Shown here: positions 22,289-35,177 of the stretch, piece by piece | Numbering within the stretch: position 1 is the stretch's first letter | Layout: every line of letters starts with the position of its first letter | Assembly (NCBI GenBank): GCA_003008705.1 | Contig: PDUO01000007.1 | Location: 905,885-969,884, forward strand | Direction of reading: 5' to 3' | Origin: Pezicula radicicola | Taxonomy: Eukaryota > Ascomycota > Leotiomycetes > Helotiales > Dermateaceae | DNA length: 64,000 nt | Notes under the pieces: model-generated | What the model was told of the DNA's origin: nothing | Database searches by the model: none | What the model saw: the letters and a program-made list of their open reading frames with translations, nothing else | Translations under genes and position numbers: made by a program

Positions 22289-23720
22289 ATGATTTCGACC
22301 TCTGCTGCGAACGACATCACGGATCACGACAGACAAAATGAAGGGAAGCGATCACGGACTTGTCTTGTTTCCGCTTCCTCGCCGCTCATGAACTCTTCAC
22401 GGAGGTGTCCAGCACAACCGACGTCTCACCATGGCCCGCATCCCCTCCCCAGCAACGGACCCAAAAAACCCTCGAAACAAGTTCGTCATCTCACGCGCCC
22501 TCGTTCTCACCATAAACTTTCTCTTTTCCTTATAATATGTGTCTTCGCACTCAACTGTTCCGCCCATCTCATCAGTCTATCGGGCCCGATAGACGAGCAG
22601 ATGATTGAAGAGGCCGACGACGTTCCAGCCCAAACTCCTCGCGAAAAGCTGCTACCTCTCAACGACGATCTTTTGGGATCGGCACTCGCCCGACTAGCTA
22701 AGACGGGCACCATTCTCGTTGATCCACGACCTCCTCCTCAAGTACCTGAATCAACCTGGGATTTCGAAGACGTCAACGACGCAATCGCTCTGCGAATGCG
22801 GATGAGAAGGAGAGCAGAGAAGCGTGCGACTTCGAGCTCGGCGACGGCGACGAGTCAATCGACTTCCACCAGTGCTTCGACCAGTACTGCTAGCACTATC
22901 CTCGTAGCTGCGACCGCGACCTCGACATCTCTCCCAACGCCATTCGATAGTGGTTTCAGCAATAACATCACACAAAGCTGCACAAACTTTCTCAATGGCT
23001 TCCTCAACAATGAGACTTTCAAGGAGTGCCTACCAATCTCCTTACTCCTCCAAGTAAGAACCTCTTGTTTAGCAGATCTTGGTGTCAGATGTAACAAAGC
23101 TAACCAAGCCATCGCAACAGTCATCTAATTCCTTCTTCCAAGTCGAGAAATCCCTCGTCCGCACTACCCAACTTCTCGACTACACCTGCTCAGCTAATGT
23201 CACAACATGCGCAGCCTACACCAGCAATCTAGCAGCCAACCTCACCATCGCCGCGAACTGCGCCTCGGATCTTTCCAAACAAAACCCCATGGTCGTCCAA
23301 GCCCTCCTAGGCCTTGAATCATACCAGACCCTCTACCAAGCAACCTGCCTCCGCAACCCATCAACAGAAAGCTACTGCTTCGCTGACGCCGTCACCAACT
23401 CGAGCTCTCCCACAGACGTCTATCCCTATTATTTACCGCTTAATGTTACCCTTCCTGGAGGGAGCCAACCGACTTGTAATACGTGTTTGAAAGATACGAT
23501 GGCAGTTTTCCAATCTGCCAGTAGTAATCGCTCATCGCCTATAGCGGGGACCTACGCTGCAGCCGCACAAATTATCAACGTAAACTGCGGTCCCTCATTC
23601 GTCAATACCTCGCTCGCAGCCACGACCGTAACAACCTCATCAGCAACCTCCACCTCCAGTTCAATCAGTAACCTTGGTCTTTACGCCCTGGTATTCTTGG
23701 TCTGCAGTTGGTTGTTATGA
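22289..23720 (+). CDS. DUF7729 family cell-surface protein (454 aa)
   Basis: Exons 22289-23053 and 23121-23720 join in frame (GTAAGA donor, CTAAC branch point, CAG acceptor) to give PISLLLQ then SSNSFFQVEKSLVRTTQLLD. The conserved domain (about residues 215-430) has an FNN-SC-FLN--N-ETF-CLP pattern followed by cysteine-spaced helices (DYTCSANVTTCAAYTSNLA), typical of fungal DUF7729. A serine/threonine-rich linker precedes it. The C-terminus (SNLGLYALVFLVCSWLL) is a hydrophobic tail behind an S/T-rich stretch, as in GPI-anchored proteins. A hydrophobic segment (LSLFLIICVFALNCSAHLIS) lies at about residue 75, so the true start may be the later ATG at 22388, which shortens the cytosolic lead. 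Several N-glycosylation sites are present. Molecular function is unknown. Confidence 0.82.
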
Positions 23721-25563
23721 AGCTAGAACCGGTCAAACGTTTTGAGGACGAGAAGTAGAACGAGGTGGAGTTGTATGATATGTACCTTTTTGCCAGGGAA
23801 GGCAGACCAAGTTCTGGTGCTCTATGCAGGAAAGTCGGGGATGATGATCGTTATCTCACTGTAACGCTTACCGTCCTCGCCTTCCCTGCGTAGGTCACCA
23901 GATCTTGGACTGTCTTCTCCGGCATCTGGCACATCCGCCATACACACACTCAGTAAATAAAATAAGAAGATGGATAGACGAACGACATACAAAACGGAAG
24001 CGAACGAAACAAATGGGAAAACTCGGGTACAAATGGACGGAGTGGTGCTTTTGGGAAAACAGGATTGCGTTAAGCAGAGCGGCTTTGGATTGATAGGCGT
24101 CTATACCCCCATTTTCGTCGGACTGGTTGGCTTTTTACTCGGATCCTCTCTTAGAAAAAGAAAGGTTGGCGTTTTTACAAAGGATTGTTTTCTTATATTG
24201 GGAAATTTAGTCCCATGGAAGAAGGATGGATGGGATACCTGTGGCAGATCAGACCTTTTATTATGGCTGTTTCTGACCACAAGGCTCTTTTATATATTAA
24301 TCTCTTAGTACTTATTCTTGTGTAGATAACTTTAACATATAATTTTTTATATTACCAATATCTGACTTCCAGTCTGCGTGTACATTGTTTCTAGTAGCCA
24401 GTAAGATATTGGAGGTTTAGAATTCTTGAACTCTGTACCAAGTTTGAACTTTGCCCTTTTGTGAGACGTAGAAAATAAGCGACAGGCCACCCCTTCCCCC
24501 TTATTTTTTTCGCTTTGCTCTGGAGCCCTTACAAGCCCTTGGTCTCCCTTTCTAGCGAATGCACTTAAATGTTAGTGCTCCGTACGAACCTTCTCTTCTC
24601 ACTTCATTCTATGGAAGCCGAATGTCGTGGTTACAAAGACTTAATTATCTGACTTAAACAGCCCCTGCCAAGCTTATTTTCTCACAGGGATCTCGATTCT
24701 TCAATACGAACTAAAAATACCAGTCCACCAGGTCCCCTTCCACTGCACGCAGATTCCACCCATCATGAACGATACAAAGACCTTGACCAACACACCATCA
24801 CCAATAAAGTAGGAACCTAATGCAATCAATACTTTATGCATACCTGGCATGCATATTTAGACTACAGTACTATCTACAGGCAACACAGAAACTCGTACAG
24901 CTGTAGTTGGTCCACGGCGGGTCGGCATTTCGGGGATTTTCCACCACGAGAACAATGGCGCTTTGTGCTCAAGAACGCCATCTCGTGGTGGCGCAAAACT
25001 ACTCCCGCCTTCAAAATTGTGATGGGATGAAAGGGCCATTCAAAGATAGGAGAACAGCAGTTGGCGCTCAGATGAGACGACCGTGCTCCAAAGAAAGATG
25101 CCCTTCAGCGTGAGGCTCAATGCCACTTTCGTCGCTCCACGTTCGCTGCTTCACGGCGCGAGAGTTCATAGGCTCTTGTGGTTGTGGCTTGAGAAAGGGA
25201 GACCCTGAAGGAGTGGGACAAGATCTACGAATAAGATCTTCTGGCACCTCCCGACCAGCTCGTCTTTGCATGGTGTAGTGCGCCCCAAGACTTTTTTTTT
25301 TACGGAATCCTGGTGCTCGTCGTGAGCGGACGGGCTCCACGCTATCTTGATACGAGGCGCATATGCACCATCGCTAAACAACATCCATCTTCTTACCTCC
25401 GTACCTTGGGACTCAAGACCTTGTAAGCAGGAAGGCGGCACACAAATGCACAGTAACATGGCTAAGGCTGCAGCGACGGTGAGATATTTACTTTTGTTTT
25501 CCCCTCCCCTCTTTCTCTTGGTCATCGCAGTTTTTTCTGTTGTTCAGTCTCTCGTTGCTCGCA
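23721..25563. other. Gene-free stretch upstream of the peroxidase gene
   Basis: 1.8 kb without a convincing coding frame. The DNA near 24300-24460 is AT-rich. The part after about 25350 is the 5' leader of the peroxidase, with a C/T-rich segment just before the ATG. Confidence 0.4.
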
Positions 25564-28500
25564 ATGAAGTTCTCTCTCGCCATTGCAGCATGGCTCGTCC
25601 TGCTTGTGAGGTATGGCTCCGCGGATCCAACATGGCCAGCGACTACCGACGAGTTGGAGGATTTCATGTATGTGACTTCTGGTTATGGGGCGAGCGGTTT
25701 TGCTGGAAATGTTATTCCATGTACAGCTTCACATTCCGGCGGACCAGACAGGCTAACATCAGCTGAGTGGATTCGAGTGGCTTTCCATGACATGGCCACC
25801 GCGAATATCTACTACGCGACGGTTGGAGTCCCGCATGGAGGGATTGATGCTTCTCTCATGTTTGAGCTGAACTCTGGCGAGAATATCGGAGCGGGATTCA
25901 ACAGCACCTTGGCGACTTATGGGCAATATTACTCCAAGCGAACATCAGTCTCCGACCTCGTGGCTCTTGGTCTTTCCGCAGCTACACGCTCTTGCGGTGG
26001 GCCCCTAGTACCAATCAAACCAGGAAGAATCGACGCAACAGCTGCAGGACCTATTGGTGTTCCCTTACCACAGAATTCACTATTTACGTTCCAGCAGCAG
26101 TTTAATCGAATGGGCTTCACTCCTAGCGAGATGGTCCTATTGGTAGCTTGTGGGCATACAGTTGGAGGAGTCCATGCAGGCAACTTTCCTACAATCGTCA
26201 CAGCTGGCAGTGTTGCGAACGATTATGCCCATTTCGATGACACGGTGGGCGTATTTGATGAACACATTGCAACACAGTACCTTGGCGGTGTAACAATTGA
26301 TCCTCTCAGCATAGGTCCTTGTGTTGCTTCAGCTCGTTGTGCCGACAAAGTCACATTCAACGGTGATAGTAACGCTACGATTGCCACCATCAACACTCCA
26401 ACGACATTCAGCACCCAATGCCAGACTATTCTTCAGAGAATGATTGAAGTTGTGCCCCCAACTGTTACTCTTGGAGATGCTTTGGCTCCATACACAGTCA
26501 AACCGTATTCTTTGCAACTTACCTTGGTTTCTGCAACTAGCATCAAGTTTACTGGTAGCATCCGTGTCAGGACAACTACGGGCGCGGTCTCGAGTGTGTC
26601 GCTTACCTACTTGGATCGCACAGGGGCCACTGGCGGTACAATTAGTACTACAGTGGCTGGTACTGCTGCTGGATTCGATGATACATTTACTTTCTATGGG
26701 TTTTCAGCCACACTTGATGCCACTACATCTATCTCGTCCTTCAACGTAGTCGTAACCTATACAACTGGAGGAGTCACAACTTACAGCAACAATGGCGCAG
26801 GATATCCCATCCAGGATTCAATCATGATGCAAGCTCCCCAAAGTTGCTTGAACCAAGCTAGTGGAAACTTGACAGTTGTTGCTGCAGTCCGAAATACTGT
26901 CACAACCTCGCCAACTCTGGATCTCTCCTTGAAGACGTCTCGATACACTACCGCCAGTGGCAACCCTGTACCAGCACTATCAACCTCGTCACTTACCATG
27001 TTGCAAGGATCCACCGTTGGGCCCTACAGTTTCTATAGTGTTAGCACAACCATTACACAGGATCAGATTGCAAACGTTGCCATGTTTGATTTGAGCGCTG
27101 GCACTTTGCAAGATCAGTTCAAGAGTTCTGCAAACTTGGGAGCAACGTGCGCTGGTTTCGGTGGCAGTACCAGTAGCTCAACTTCAAGCAGTATCTCAAG
27201 TACCAGCAGCTCTACTTCAAGTAGCACCTCAGGCTCTGTCTCCACAACAAAGACTTCAACCTCCAGTGCAGCTCCATCTCAAACCACGCCAGCCATCAAG
27301 CCCACTATTGGCGCCTACTCTTTCTTGGGATGTTATACAGAAGCAAATGGAGTCCGAGCACTTACCGGCGCCACGTTCATTGATTACTCTGCCATGACTC
27401 TCGAGACTTGCGCTACTAATTGTGCTGCTTATACTTATTGGGGTGTTGAGTATTCCGGAGAATGCTATTGTGGAAAGAGTCTTGGACCAGGCTCTGTTTT
27501 AGCTGCCAGCGGAGACTGCAGTTTTATATGTCCAGGGAATAACTTGGAATTTTGTGGCGCGGGGAACGTAAGGCTAACCTATTCATTATTGTCTTATCAC
27601 TCATTTCACTTGGGCTACATTTGCGCTATCTAAGTCTCCCAATAACTCACCTTCTCTGGCGGACTTATTTCCCCTCTCTTGATTACAAATCCTTTCTTAA
27701 GAGGAGAAATGCTAACTTGCGACCCTCTAGAGACTTGATATGTATGGACTTGTTCCATTCCCGTCAAGTTCGTCCAGTGTTGTATCCGCAAGCTCGCAAA
27801 GTACCACAACTTCATCAACTATAACATCCAGCACATCAGCCAGTAGCTCAGCGTCTGCCACGCCGACAGCACCAACTCAACCTGCCATCATTGCTGGTGG
27901 TTGGAGCTTTTACCAATGTATGACTGAAGCCACGAACGCTCGAGCATTGACATTAGCTACTTTTGCCTACGACTCCATGACTCTTGAGAGCTGTGCAGCT
28001 AATTGCGCGGGATTCTCATACTTTGGAGCCGAATATGGACGGGAATGTTACTGTGGAAATAGCTTTTCTACTGGTTCAGTAATTGCGCCTGGCACTGATT
28101 GTAATATGCTTTGTGGAGGAAACCAGTATGAATACTGTGGGGTATGTATTTCCGTGTTTTGGAGCAGAATCATCATCTGCATAAGCATATTCATATTTCC
28201 ACAGTTGAGAATTGGCTTCGATCTTGCGAGTCATAGTTCTAATTGATATATTCCTTCGAAAAAGCAATACTAACTTGATACTATTTAGGCTGGTAATCGG
28301 CTAAGCGTTTATTCAATTGGAAGCAGTAATGGCCAGGTCTTGTCGACTTCGTCTAGCAAAAGCTCATCTATTACAAGTTCATCGTCAAGTACAGCAAGTA
28401 GCAGCAGCTCCACGAAGGCCTCAACAACAAGCAGCTCCAGTTCAAAGTCTTCAAGCAGTGTCAGCTCCACGACGACAACTAGCTCCACATCGTCCAAAGT

Positions 28501-29101
28501 CTCCTCCAGTTCTTCCTCCTCGACGAAGACGTCTTCTACAACCACTTCATCTAAGTCCTCATCAGCATCAAGTAAGCCATCTTCTTCAATTTCTACTACA
28601 TCTAAAAATTCATCCATCTCTACTTCTGTACCTACAACAAAATCTTCAAGCACAACTTCATCTACGCGAGCATCAACTCTAACCACAACCCCCAAAGGCT
28701 CAACCACCACGTCCTCCAAACTCTCAACCCTCACAACCTCCACAATCAGCACCTCAACAGCAACCTCAACAGGACCAAAAATCCCACCAACAGCCTCAGG
28801 AACACCGTATTACGGCTGCTACACCGAAGCAACCAATACACGAGCACTAAACTCCGCAACCTACGTAAACTACACATTAATGTCTGTTGAAATCTGTGCT
28901 AAATACTGTACTGGATTCTCATATTTCGGGGTTGAATATGGTGGTGAATGTTTTTGTGGGTTTAGATTACAGACGGGTAGTGTGATTGTTAAGGATTCTG
29001 ATTGTAGTATGCTTTGTGATGGGACGCCTTCTCAGTTTTGTGGAGCTGGGAATAGGATACAGGTTTATAGTAATGCTACTATTACTACTAGTGCTTCGTA
29101 G
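25564..29101 (+). CDS. Secreted haem peroxidase with three WSC domains (1075 aa)
   Basis: Three exons are inferred: 25564-27567, 27731-28141 and 28289-29101, all phase 0. The start at 25564 gives a signal peptide (MKFSLAIAAWLVLLVRYGSA). Residues about 25-300 are a plant/fungal-type haem peroxidase: distal Arg71 and His75 in WIRVAFHDMAT, and proximal His198 in LLVACGHTVGG. An unassigned beta-rich region follows (about 305-560). Three WSC domains lie at about 581-668, 718-812 and 975-1065, each with the CYTEA-ALT...ECYCG...C...CGAGN cysteine pattern (the first CYT is CMT in domain 2), separated by serine/threonine-rich linkers. WSC domains bind wall glucans. A wall-bound peroxidase acting on phenolics or hydrogen peroxide outside the cell is inferred. 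Two introns cut WSC domains at the same GAGN position or just before it. Confidence 0.88.
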
Positions 29102-29986
29102 GGTCTGGGGTTTGGGTTTTGGGGTAATGGGGTAATGGGGTTCAGAGTTCTAGGAAAAGGGATTGGGAAGTGTTAAGCGAGGAAAGGAGTTGGCGGTTAG
29201 ACAACTTCAAGTTTTGCATTTTGTTGTGTTCGGTTTTTTGAAAGTGAGCAAGTGGAATTTTATTGGGTTGGAAAAAATAAGTAAGGTATATAAACAGGCT
29301 GGGTTATTTCTTCTCTATTTATATATCTCTATTTAAAGAGTAGATAGGCAGGCGTTTTATCTACACCTTACCTCTATAATAGTATAGTAGCTAGTTTATA
29401 ATTTCTAAATCATCAGCGTTAAATTAGATACCGAAAATCAAGTGAGTAGCTTAAATCAAGTAAGTTACTAGATTTGGATAAGTAATATTACTAGATACAA
29501 ATAAGTAACCTAATAGAAAGCGAAAAGCGAGTGATTATAGTCACATAGTAGTTTCTACATTCTATAGATGGTTTTCTAGTTTTCTATATATACATATATA
29601 TGAGACAAGCTTTAAATTAAACACTTAAATTAAGTAAGTTACCTACATAAAAGATTAATAAAATTAAGCGAGATACTAATAGAGTATATAGATTAAAGAG
29701 TAAATAAGTATTTTTATCCCTATCTCTATCTCTCTTTTATACTCTCTTCTTACTTTATATTCCTCTACTCCTCCCTCTTTTACTTAACTCGCTTATTTAC
29801 TTACTTACTCTAAGCCCTTCCTCCTCCCTCCCCCTCCCTCGCTTAATAATAATAATAACAAATACCCCAATTAACTCTAACTCCAACTCTCCTATTTACA
29901 AAACCCCCTAATAAACCTACCTCTAACCTACTCTTTTAATTTCTGTTATTGTTATTTTTACTCTCTTATCCTACCTAACCCTTAAA

Positions 29987-30027
<41 letters not shown>

Positions 30028-30652
30028 CACACAAATTATACAATACCTAGCTATTAACTAACTATAATATAATTTAACCTCTCTTTCCCTATCTCCCTAT
30101 CTCCATATCTACCTTCTACCACTCTACTCTAACTCTAACTTCCCTACTCTACATCCCATCCCATCCCCTTACATCCCATCCCATACCCTCAAACCCTCAG
30201 ACAAACAAACATACACAATAAACCTCACCCACCTAACTCCCCTAACAAATCCCAACCCACCAACTCACCCATCAAAATCAATTCACAACAGCACCAACAG
30301 TCCAATCTAATTCTCAAATCTCTCAATTCAATTTCTCGCAATCTAGCTTGGCAAAACAAAATGCCATCTAAGGGGTATATAAAATTCCCACAATTTCCTA
30401 CCTTCCCATCCAGCTACCAGCAAAACAAATAACAAAACAAAAATGCAATGAGCCAGTCATATAGACATGCTAAAACGCCAACCATCTCCATCTCCATCTC
30501 CTTTATACGCCTTTATTTAAACCCATCCACGCTATGTAATGTAATGCAACGCTAAACGAGTTTTCAGAAAACAAGCCACCACTAAATCACCAAAGAAAGG
30601 TAAGTGGTAACAAAGCAAAACACTCAGTCGATCAATCGATAGATCAATCAAA
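29102..30652. other. Gene-free AT/CT-rich block
   Basis: Contains AAGTAAGTTACT-like motifs at about 29440-29520 and 29630-29660, long pyrimidine-rich tracts (29700-30200) and a TC microsatellite. No coding frame is supported. It separates the convergent ends of the peroxidase and DUF3431 genes. Confidence 0.45.
29991..30022. repeat. (TC)n microsatellite
   Basis: An uninterrupted TC dinucleotide run of about 16 units within a longer pyrimidine-rich tract. Confidence 0.9.
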
Positions 30653-33169
30653 TCAACCAATCCAATCAACACAACCACAATCCTCAACAGCACCACCCCG
30701 TCTCCCACCCAACGTCCCACTCAATAAACTAGGACACAGAGCAGCCACATCCTCTCCAGCACACTGTAGCAGTAATCCCCAAACCCTCTCGAGTGTATAT
30801 CCAAAGAAAGGATTATCAGACGTATCACCATCTTGACCAATAACCGTCTTATCATGACTCCAACCTTCTTCACTCTCAATAGTCTGTATCAATTCGCGAT
30901 ATATATCCCATGAGATGCCGCGGATACGTCGAGCTGAGGCGATGAATTGGCCTTTGTAGGAGAGGAGGATTTGAGTGTCGGGTTCGCAGGTGCTGTTGTA
31001 GATTTTGGAGTAGAGGGATGGGATGATGGACCAGGAATCTTGCCAGCCGAATCGATCGTTTGCTGAGTTGCAGTTTGTGACGATTCCGGATTCTCCTAGC
31101 GATAGCATCCCGGTTTCTCCTACGAGGTAGTTATTGATTCTTGGGAGTAGTTCTCGTTTGTTGTGGGCTCCGGCTTGGATGAACATGGTTTGCTCGGCTA
31201 AGGAATCCCAGTTGTTGACAATGTGGTGTAAGTAAGTGCCGCCTTCTCGTCCTACGTTTGGCAGTCTGAGAATAGTGTCGGCTCCGGTTTGATTTTTGAG
31301 GAGGCCAAGATCTGCGGAAGGCGATTTGGTGTAGATTATTGTCTTCACGGATGAACGCTTTAAGGAGGAGATGAGAGTGGTTGAGAGAATGGAAGTAATA
31401 AGGGACGCGACAGCTGTGGGTGATTCGTCGTACATGGATATAACAACCTCAAAGCGAATTTTGGGGACGTAGGAAAGGTCAACTGAGGGTTCGTTGGTGG
31501 CGAGTTCGGAGATGGGAAATGATGCAATGTCGTATAGAACAAATGTTGTAACGAAAGCGACAAAGAAAAGTACTATACATGTGAACAGCTTGCTTGGTTT
31601 GCTTCTCTCTCTCGATCCCATGTGAGACCCAAGGATTCCAGAAGCGCTGATTCGATTCTGAACAAGCTCTACAAACTTCGAAGTTGCCAGGTGGAGAACT
31701 TTAGAACCTGACAAACAAGCGATTGCAAGGACGTAAGCTGCTATCTGGATCCAGGAAACGACCACAGTTGGACTCGAGCAGAGCGCTGCCAGGAAAACGA
31801 GAAGGCTTGATGTGGTTGAAGCCAATAGACCTGGGACGGCTACCGGCATATTTGAGAAGCCAAGTGAAGCATCTTTAAAAGATATGGGGGAGTAGGCGAG
31901 TATTGAAGTTCCCGAGAATATAGTACCGACTAGGGAAACAATATTTATCAGGATCAGTACAATAGTCGAGGACGAAAGAGGTTCTCGCTGAACGGTCGAA
32001 TCCGGTCTTTGCTCTTTGAAATGAGCCAACAATCCACTGCTGATAACTCCAAGTACAAGAGTCATGGAGACAAATCCATGATATGCTTTGATTCTAGCTT
32101 CGGTTGCGCGTTCGGAGCCTGTTATTTCATTGGCGATTGCTAAGAATCCTCGAGCGACACCAACCGCCATAATACCGCAGGTTCCCCAGATAAGGCCTTG
32201 CACAGTGAGACGATATTCACCAAGTAGAATCGTCGACAGCGCTATCAAAGCAACAATCGTTTCCCAGGGAAGCCATCTTCCACTTCGGATGAGAGAGCAG
32301 GTAATGAAAAGAAGGAGGGACTCGATCACGTATGCTAATGGCTAAGCATATATATTAGCTTTGCTTCGTACTGGCGCAACAAAATACTCACAAATAGCAT
32401 GACCAAAACTGGCAAGCTTGGCATGTGCAGGATTCCCTCAATAAACATTGGTAGTGCCGATGAAGCGACTACTGCTGCTGGTATCATGGGAATCCATATC
32501 CAATTGGGTAACAAATCCTCTTTCCTTGGTCTATATATGCCCCATCTCGAAAGTTTTCCTGAATTCGCATTCGAAGAGTCGGTACCAAGATGTAATGCGG
32601 CGAGATACGTGATGCTCGCTACGACGAAGGTTCGGAATGCGATAGTCAGGGCTACGCAATTGTCAATTGGAAGTTTCCTATAAGTTTTGGGGAGCTCAAC
32701 ATACGATAATCTGCGTCGCATTAGCATAAATATTTCAATTGGGACAACTTCAACTTACGGTAACCATGGTGTACCATCAATTCCTTGCTGGAAAACACAG
32801 CTGTAGATGAGGATATAATCCAGAAGCTGGGGAACCAGTTAGCGACCAAGGTCCAGTGGACACCACCATTGTGGCTTTAACTTGGCACGCAACTCACCAA
32901 GTACGAGACCAATCCTTTTTCACAGGCACCTCTTCCAATTGTCCTCTATTACTCCTTCCCTCCTCTGCGTCGCTTTCGGTTTCCTGCACATCTCTTGTGT
33001 CGTACTCGTCTTCGTCGTACTCGGTGTACAGAGCTTCCAGATCCGTGGACTCGACGGCCGGCCACCAAAGTTTCGGGTCAGCCCCCTCCATACCCGTCCC
33101 GGCTGCATATTTCTGATCCAGTATAAGTACCTGGGCTCCCCCATCTCTCTTTTCAAAAGTATTCTGCAT
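30653..33169 (-). CDS. Multi-pass membrane protein with C-terminal DUF3431 domain (773 aa)
   Basis: Four exons are inferred: 32898-33169, 32759-32800 (42 bp), 32392-32710 and 30653-32341, with matching phases. The N-terminal 90 residues are acidic and probably disordered (YTEYDEDEYDTRDVQETESD). The small second exon yields CVFQQGIDGTPWLPLSYVEL, a segment I associate with this family. About ten hydrophobic helices follow (about residues 115-480). The C-terminal 270 residues are DUF3431: RFEVVISMYDES, NVGREGGTYLHHIVNNWD, TMFIQAGAHN. DUF3431 proteins have been likened to glycosyltransferases, but no reaction is established. Similar fungal proteins often have DUF3431 behind a single membrane anchor; here it follows a transporter-like membrane part. 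The last 15 residues are G/C-rich and could be read-through. Confidence 0.82.
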
Positions 33170-35177
33170 CGTGCCCACCAAAAATGTCGAATTGACGACC
33201 CTTCAATGCAGCACGTCGAGCTCATGAAGAAAGTATGAAGAACGAAAAGGTCGTAGATGTGAAGTCTGCCATAGGGAACGGACAAGGGGCAGCAAGACTT
33301 CCCGTTCAAAATGGAAGTGATAAGAGAGGCCTGCGCGTCGACGAGGGCGGAGTCTGCTCGCCAGATTTACGAGTGACAATGGCCGCGTAACAGATCGTCC
33401 GCTGTAAACTGGCAAGCGAGTGTTGGGATGGGAATAATTGTGGTCCGGATTTTCTTCGAGAATTTCAGGATGCTTGCTGGATGCTTGTTGCCAAGAGATC
33501 TGTTTTTGGAGCTTCACTTATCAGATTACTTTCCCTTACGCACGTTGTCGGGGACCCGGCAGCGATCGCAACTTTAGGTACGCAACAACGGGGCCTGCAG
33601 TAGCCGGCTGTGGCTGTATGCCTAGTGGGGGTAGACGACTGAGAAGCGGAACAAGGTGACGTTGACTGACGTTGGCAAGAGGGAGCAAGAATTATGAGTT
33701 AGGGAGGTGAAGTATATTTTTTTTTTATGGTTGGACATTTCCTCTCTTATCATTCGACTTTTGTTTCCTCCAAGAACATGTGCAAATGGCAGGCATTTCC
33801 ACGGATAGTAGTGTCCCTTCTTGCCTCATCGAATATGCAGAGAGCCTACCTACAGTACAAGCTTCAGATGTCGTTTCAATATTTACCGTTTCACGATCCA
33901 CGATCCACGATTCACGACTCCCGACTGAAAGCAATTACCGTACGGGTATTGTCAAGCATCGATCGTTACTGCCTTGTGCGCCCTGTGGGTCTCCGACATA
34001 CCATCTCGTCTACTCACTGATCAATCGCACCCAAAACCAATTTCCCCTACAGTTTGTGCTGCACTCTCCTGGCACAGGAATAACAAAGTTACGACCCATT
34101 GTTGTTAGAAAACCCTTGCCATGTGTTCGGCAGTCTTTCACAGAGCTCGAGGAATAAGTCGCAAGTACTCGATGCGGTGTTTTCTTCCGGCTCAGACAGT
34201 TTGGGTGAAGGGACAGTCTGTCACTGCGATGCGAGGGGCCGAGCAAGTTGCCCGTTCTAAAGTCATGTTGTGCATGTTTCCATTTCTTTGGACGAGATGC
34301 GCGATTCGTTTCACCGCCGTGGCACCACAAGATTTGCAAGGCATATTTCCAACAAAATGGTGGACGCGAGAAAATGCACTGCCTTATTGCCAGGCAAACC
34401 TTCCGAAGTCAAGCCTCAGGAGTCGTGGCATGTTAACAAAATGCCCAGTTTGGACAAGACGGTTGCCTGTGGAAGTTAAGCATAATTTGACATCGTTCTG
34501 CATACGGGCCCATATAAAATCACTGTAGTCTTCCTTGGCCTGCACGGAAAGTCTCCTTTCCATGATATGGAGACAATTAATCGCAACAATCGAAATGTGG
34601 TAAGAGACACATTACACGAGTTGCAAACCCAGCGCTCTATCCCGCTTGACAAAACAACGGGATGGGTTTTTATTTTACTGCCTGATGCTAATAGATGGCT
34701 GCTGCAGGTTGAGTACCAAGAAATACGAAGTATTTGGCATACAACACGAGGCCAATATTCTCTTTCACCTCCTTCCCCATTTATTCCCCATCTTTCCCGT
34801 GGCTGTGTCACATCCGTCTTGAGATCAGCATCCACATTGTTCTCGTCGAGTGACTTAGTAATTGGAACGTGGCAACAACTTTGGCCCGGCTTATGAGCCT
34901 CGATTCTGAACAATAATGGCCCAATGCTACTGGTGGCGTTAATTCCTTCGAGCGAGCCTCTCGTCTTCATTCTGCTGTTTCTCGGCAGTAGTGACTATCT
35001 GGCTCGAGAATTGAGAGATCGAAGAAATATCAAGTCCCTGGAAGTGAGATTGCCAGCTGGACCACAGGAGACATTTGCGTGATGGATGGCTGCAAGGTTC
35101 TCCTCAAACGCTAATTCAGCGAAAGTGTTCTAAATAATCCTAAACAGACGCCAGCAGTGTGGGTCCCGCCTAGCTCA
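33170..35177. other. Gene-free stretch upstream of the DUF3431 gene
   Basis: The first 300-500 bp should hold the promoter of the minus-strand DUF3431 gene. Several short frames (for example 34476-34970) have no family-like content and no splice partners. Confidence 0.4.

Noticed and set aside
22431..22535. ATG in an ideal context (CACCATGG) reading MARIPSPATDPKNPRN, ending in a hydrophobic segment
   Set aside because: It stops after 34 codons in a different frame from the DUF7729 domain, and no intron in correct phase links it to the main frame. It may be an upstream-type overlapping frame, but that cannot be supported.
28309..28752. Long minus-strand frame rich in Val, Glu, Asp and Leu
   Set aside because: It is the antisense of the Ser/Thr-rich linker of the WSC peroxidase; TCT/TCA/ACA codons read backwards give few stops.
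29991..30022. Possible CRISPR-like or regulatory repeat
   Set aside because: It is a plain TC microsatellite; no spacer-repeat structure was seen anywhere in the window, as expected for a eukaryote.
34476..34970. 164-codon minus-strand frame
   Set aside because: No hydrophobic core or motif, no splice-supported extension, and overlapped by another open frame on the opposite strand.
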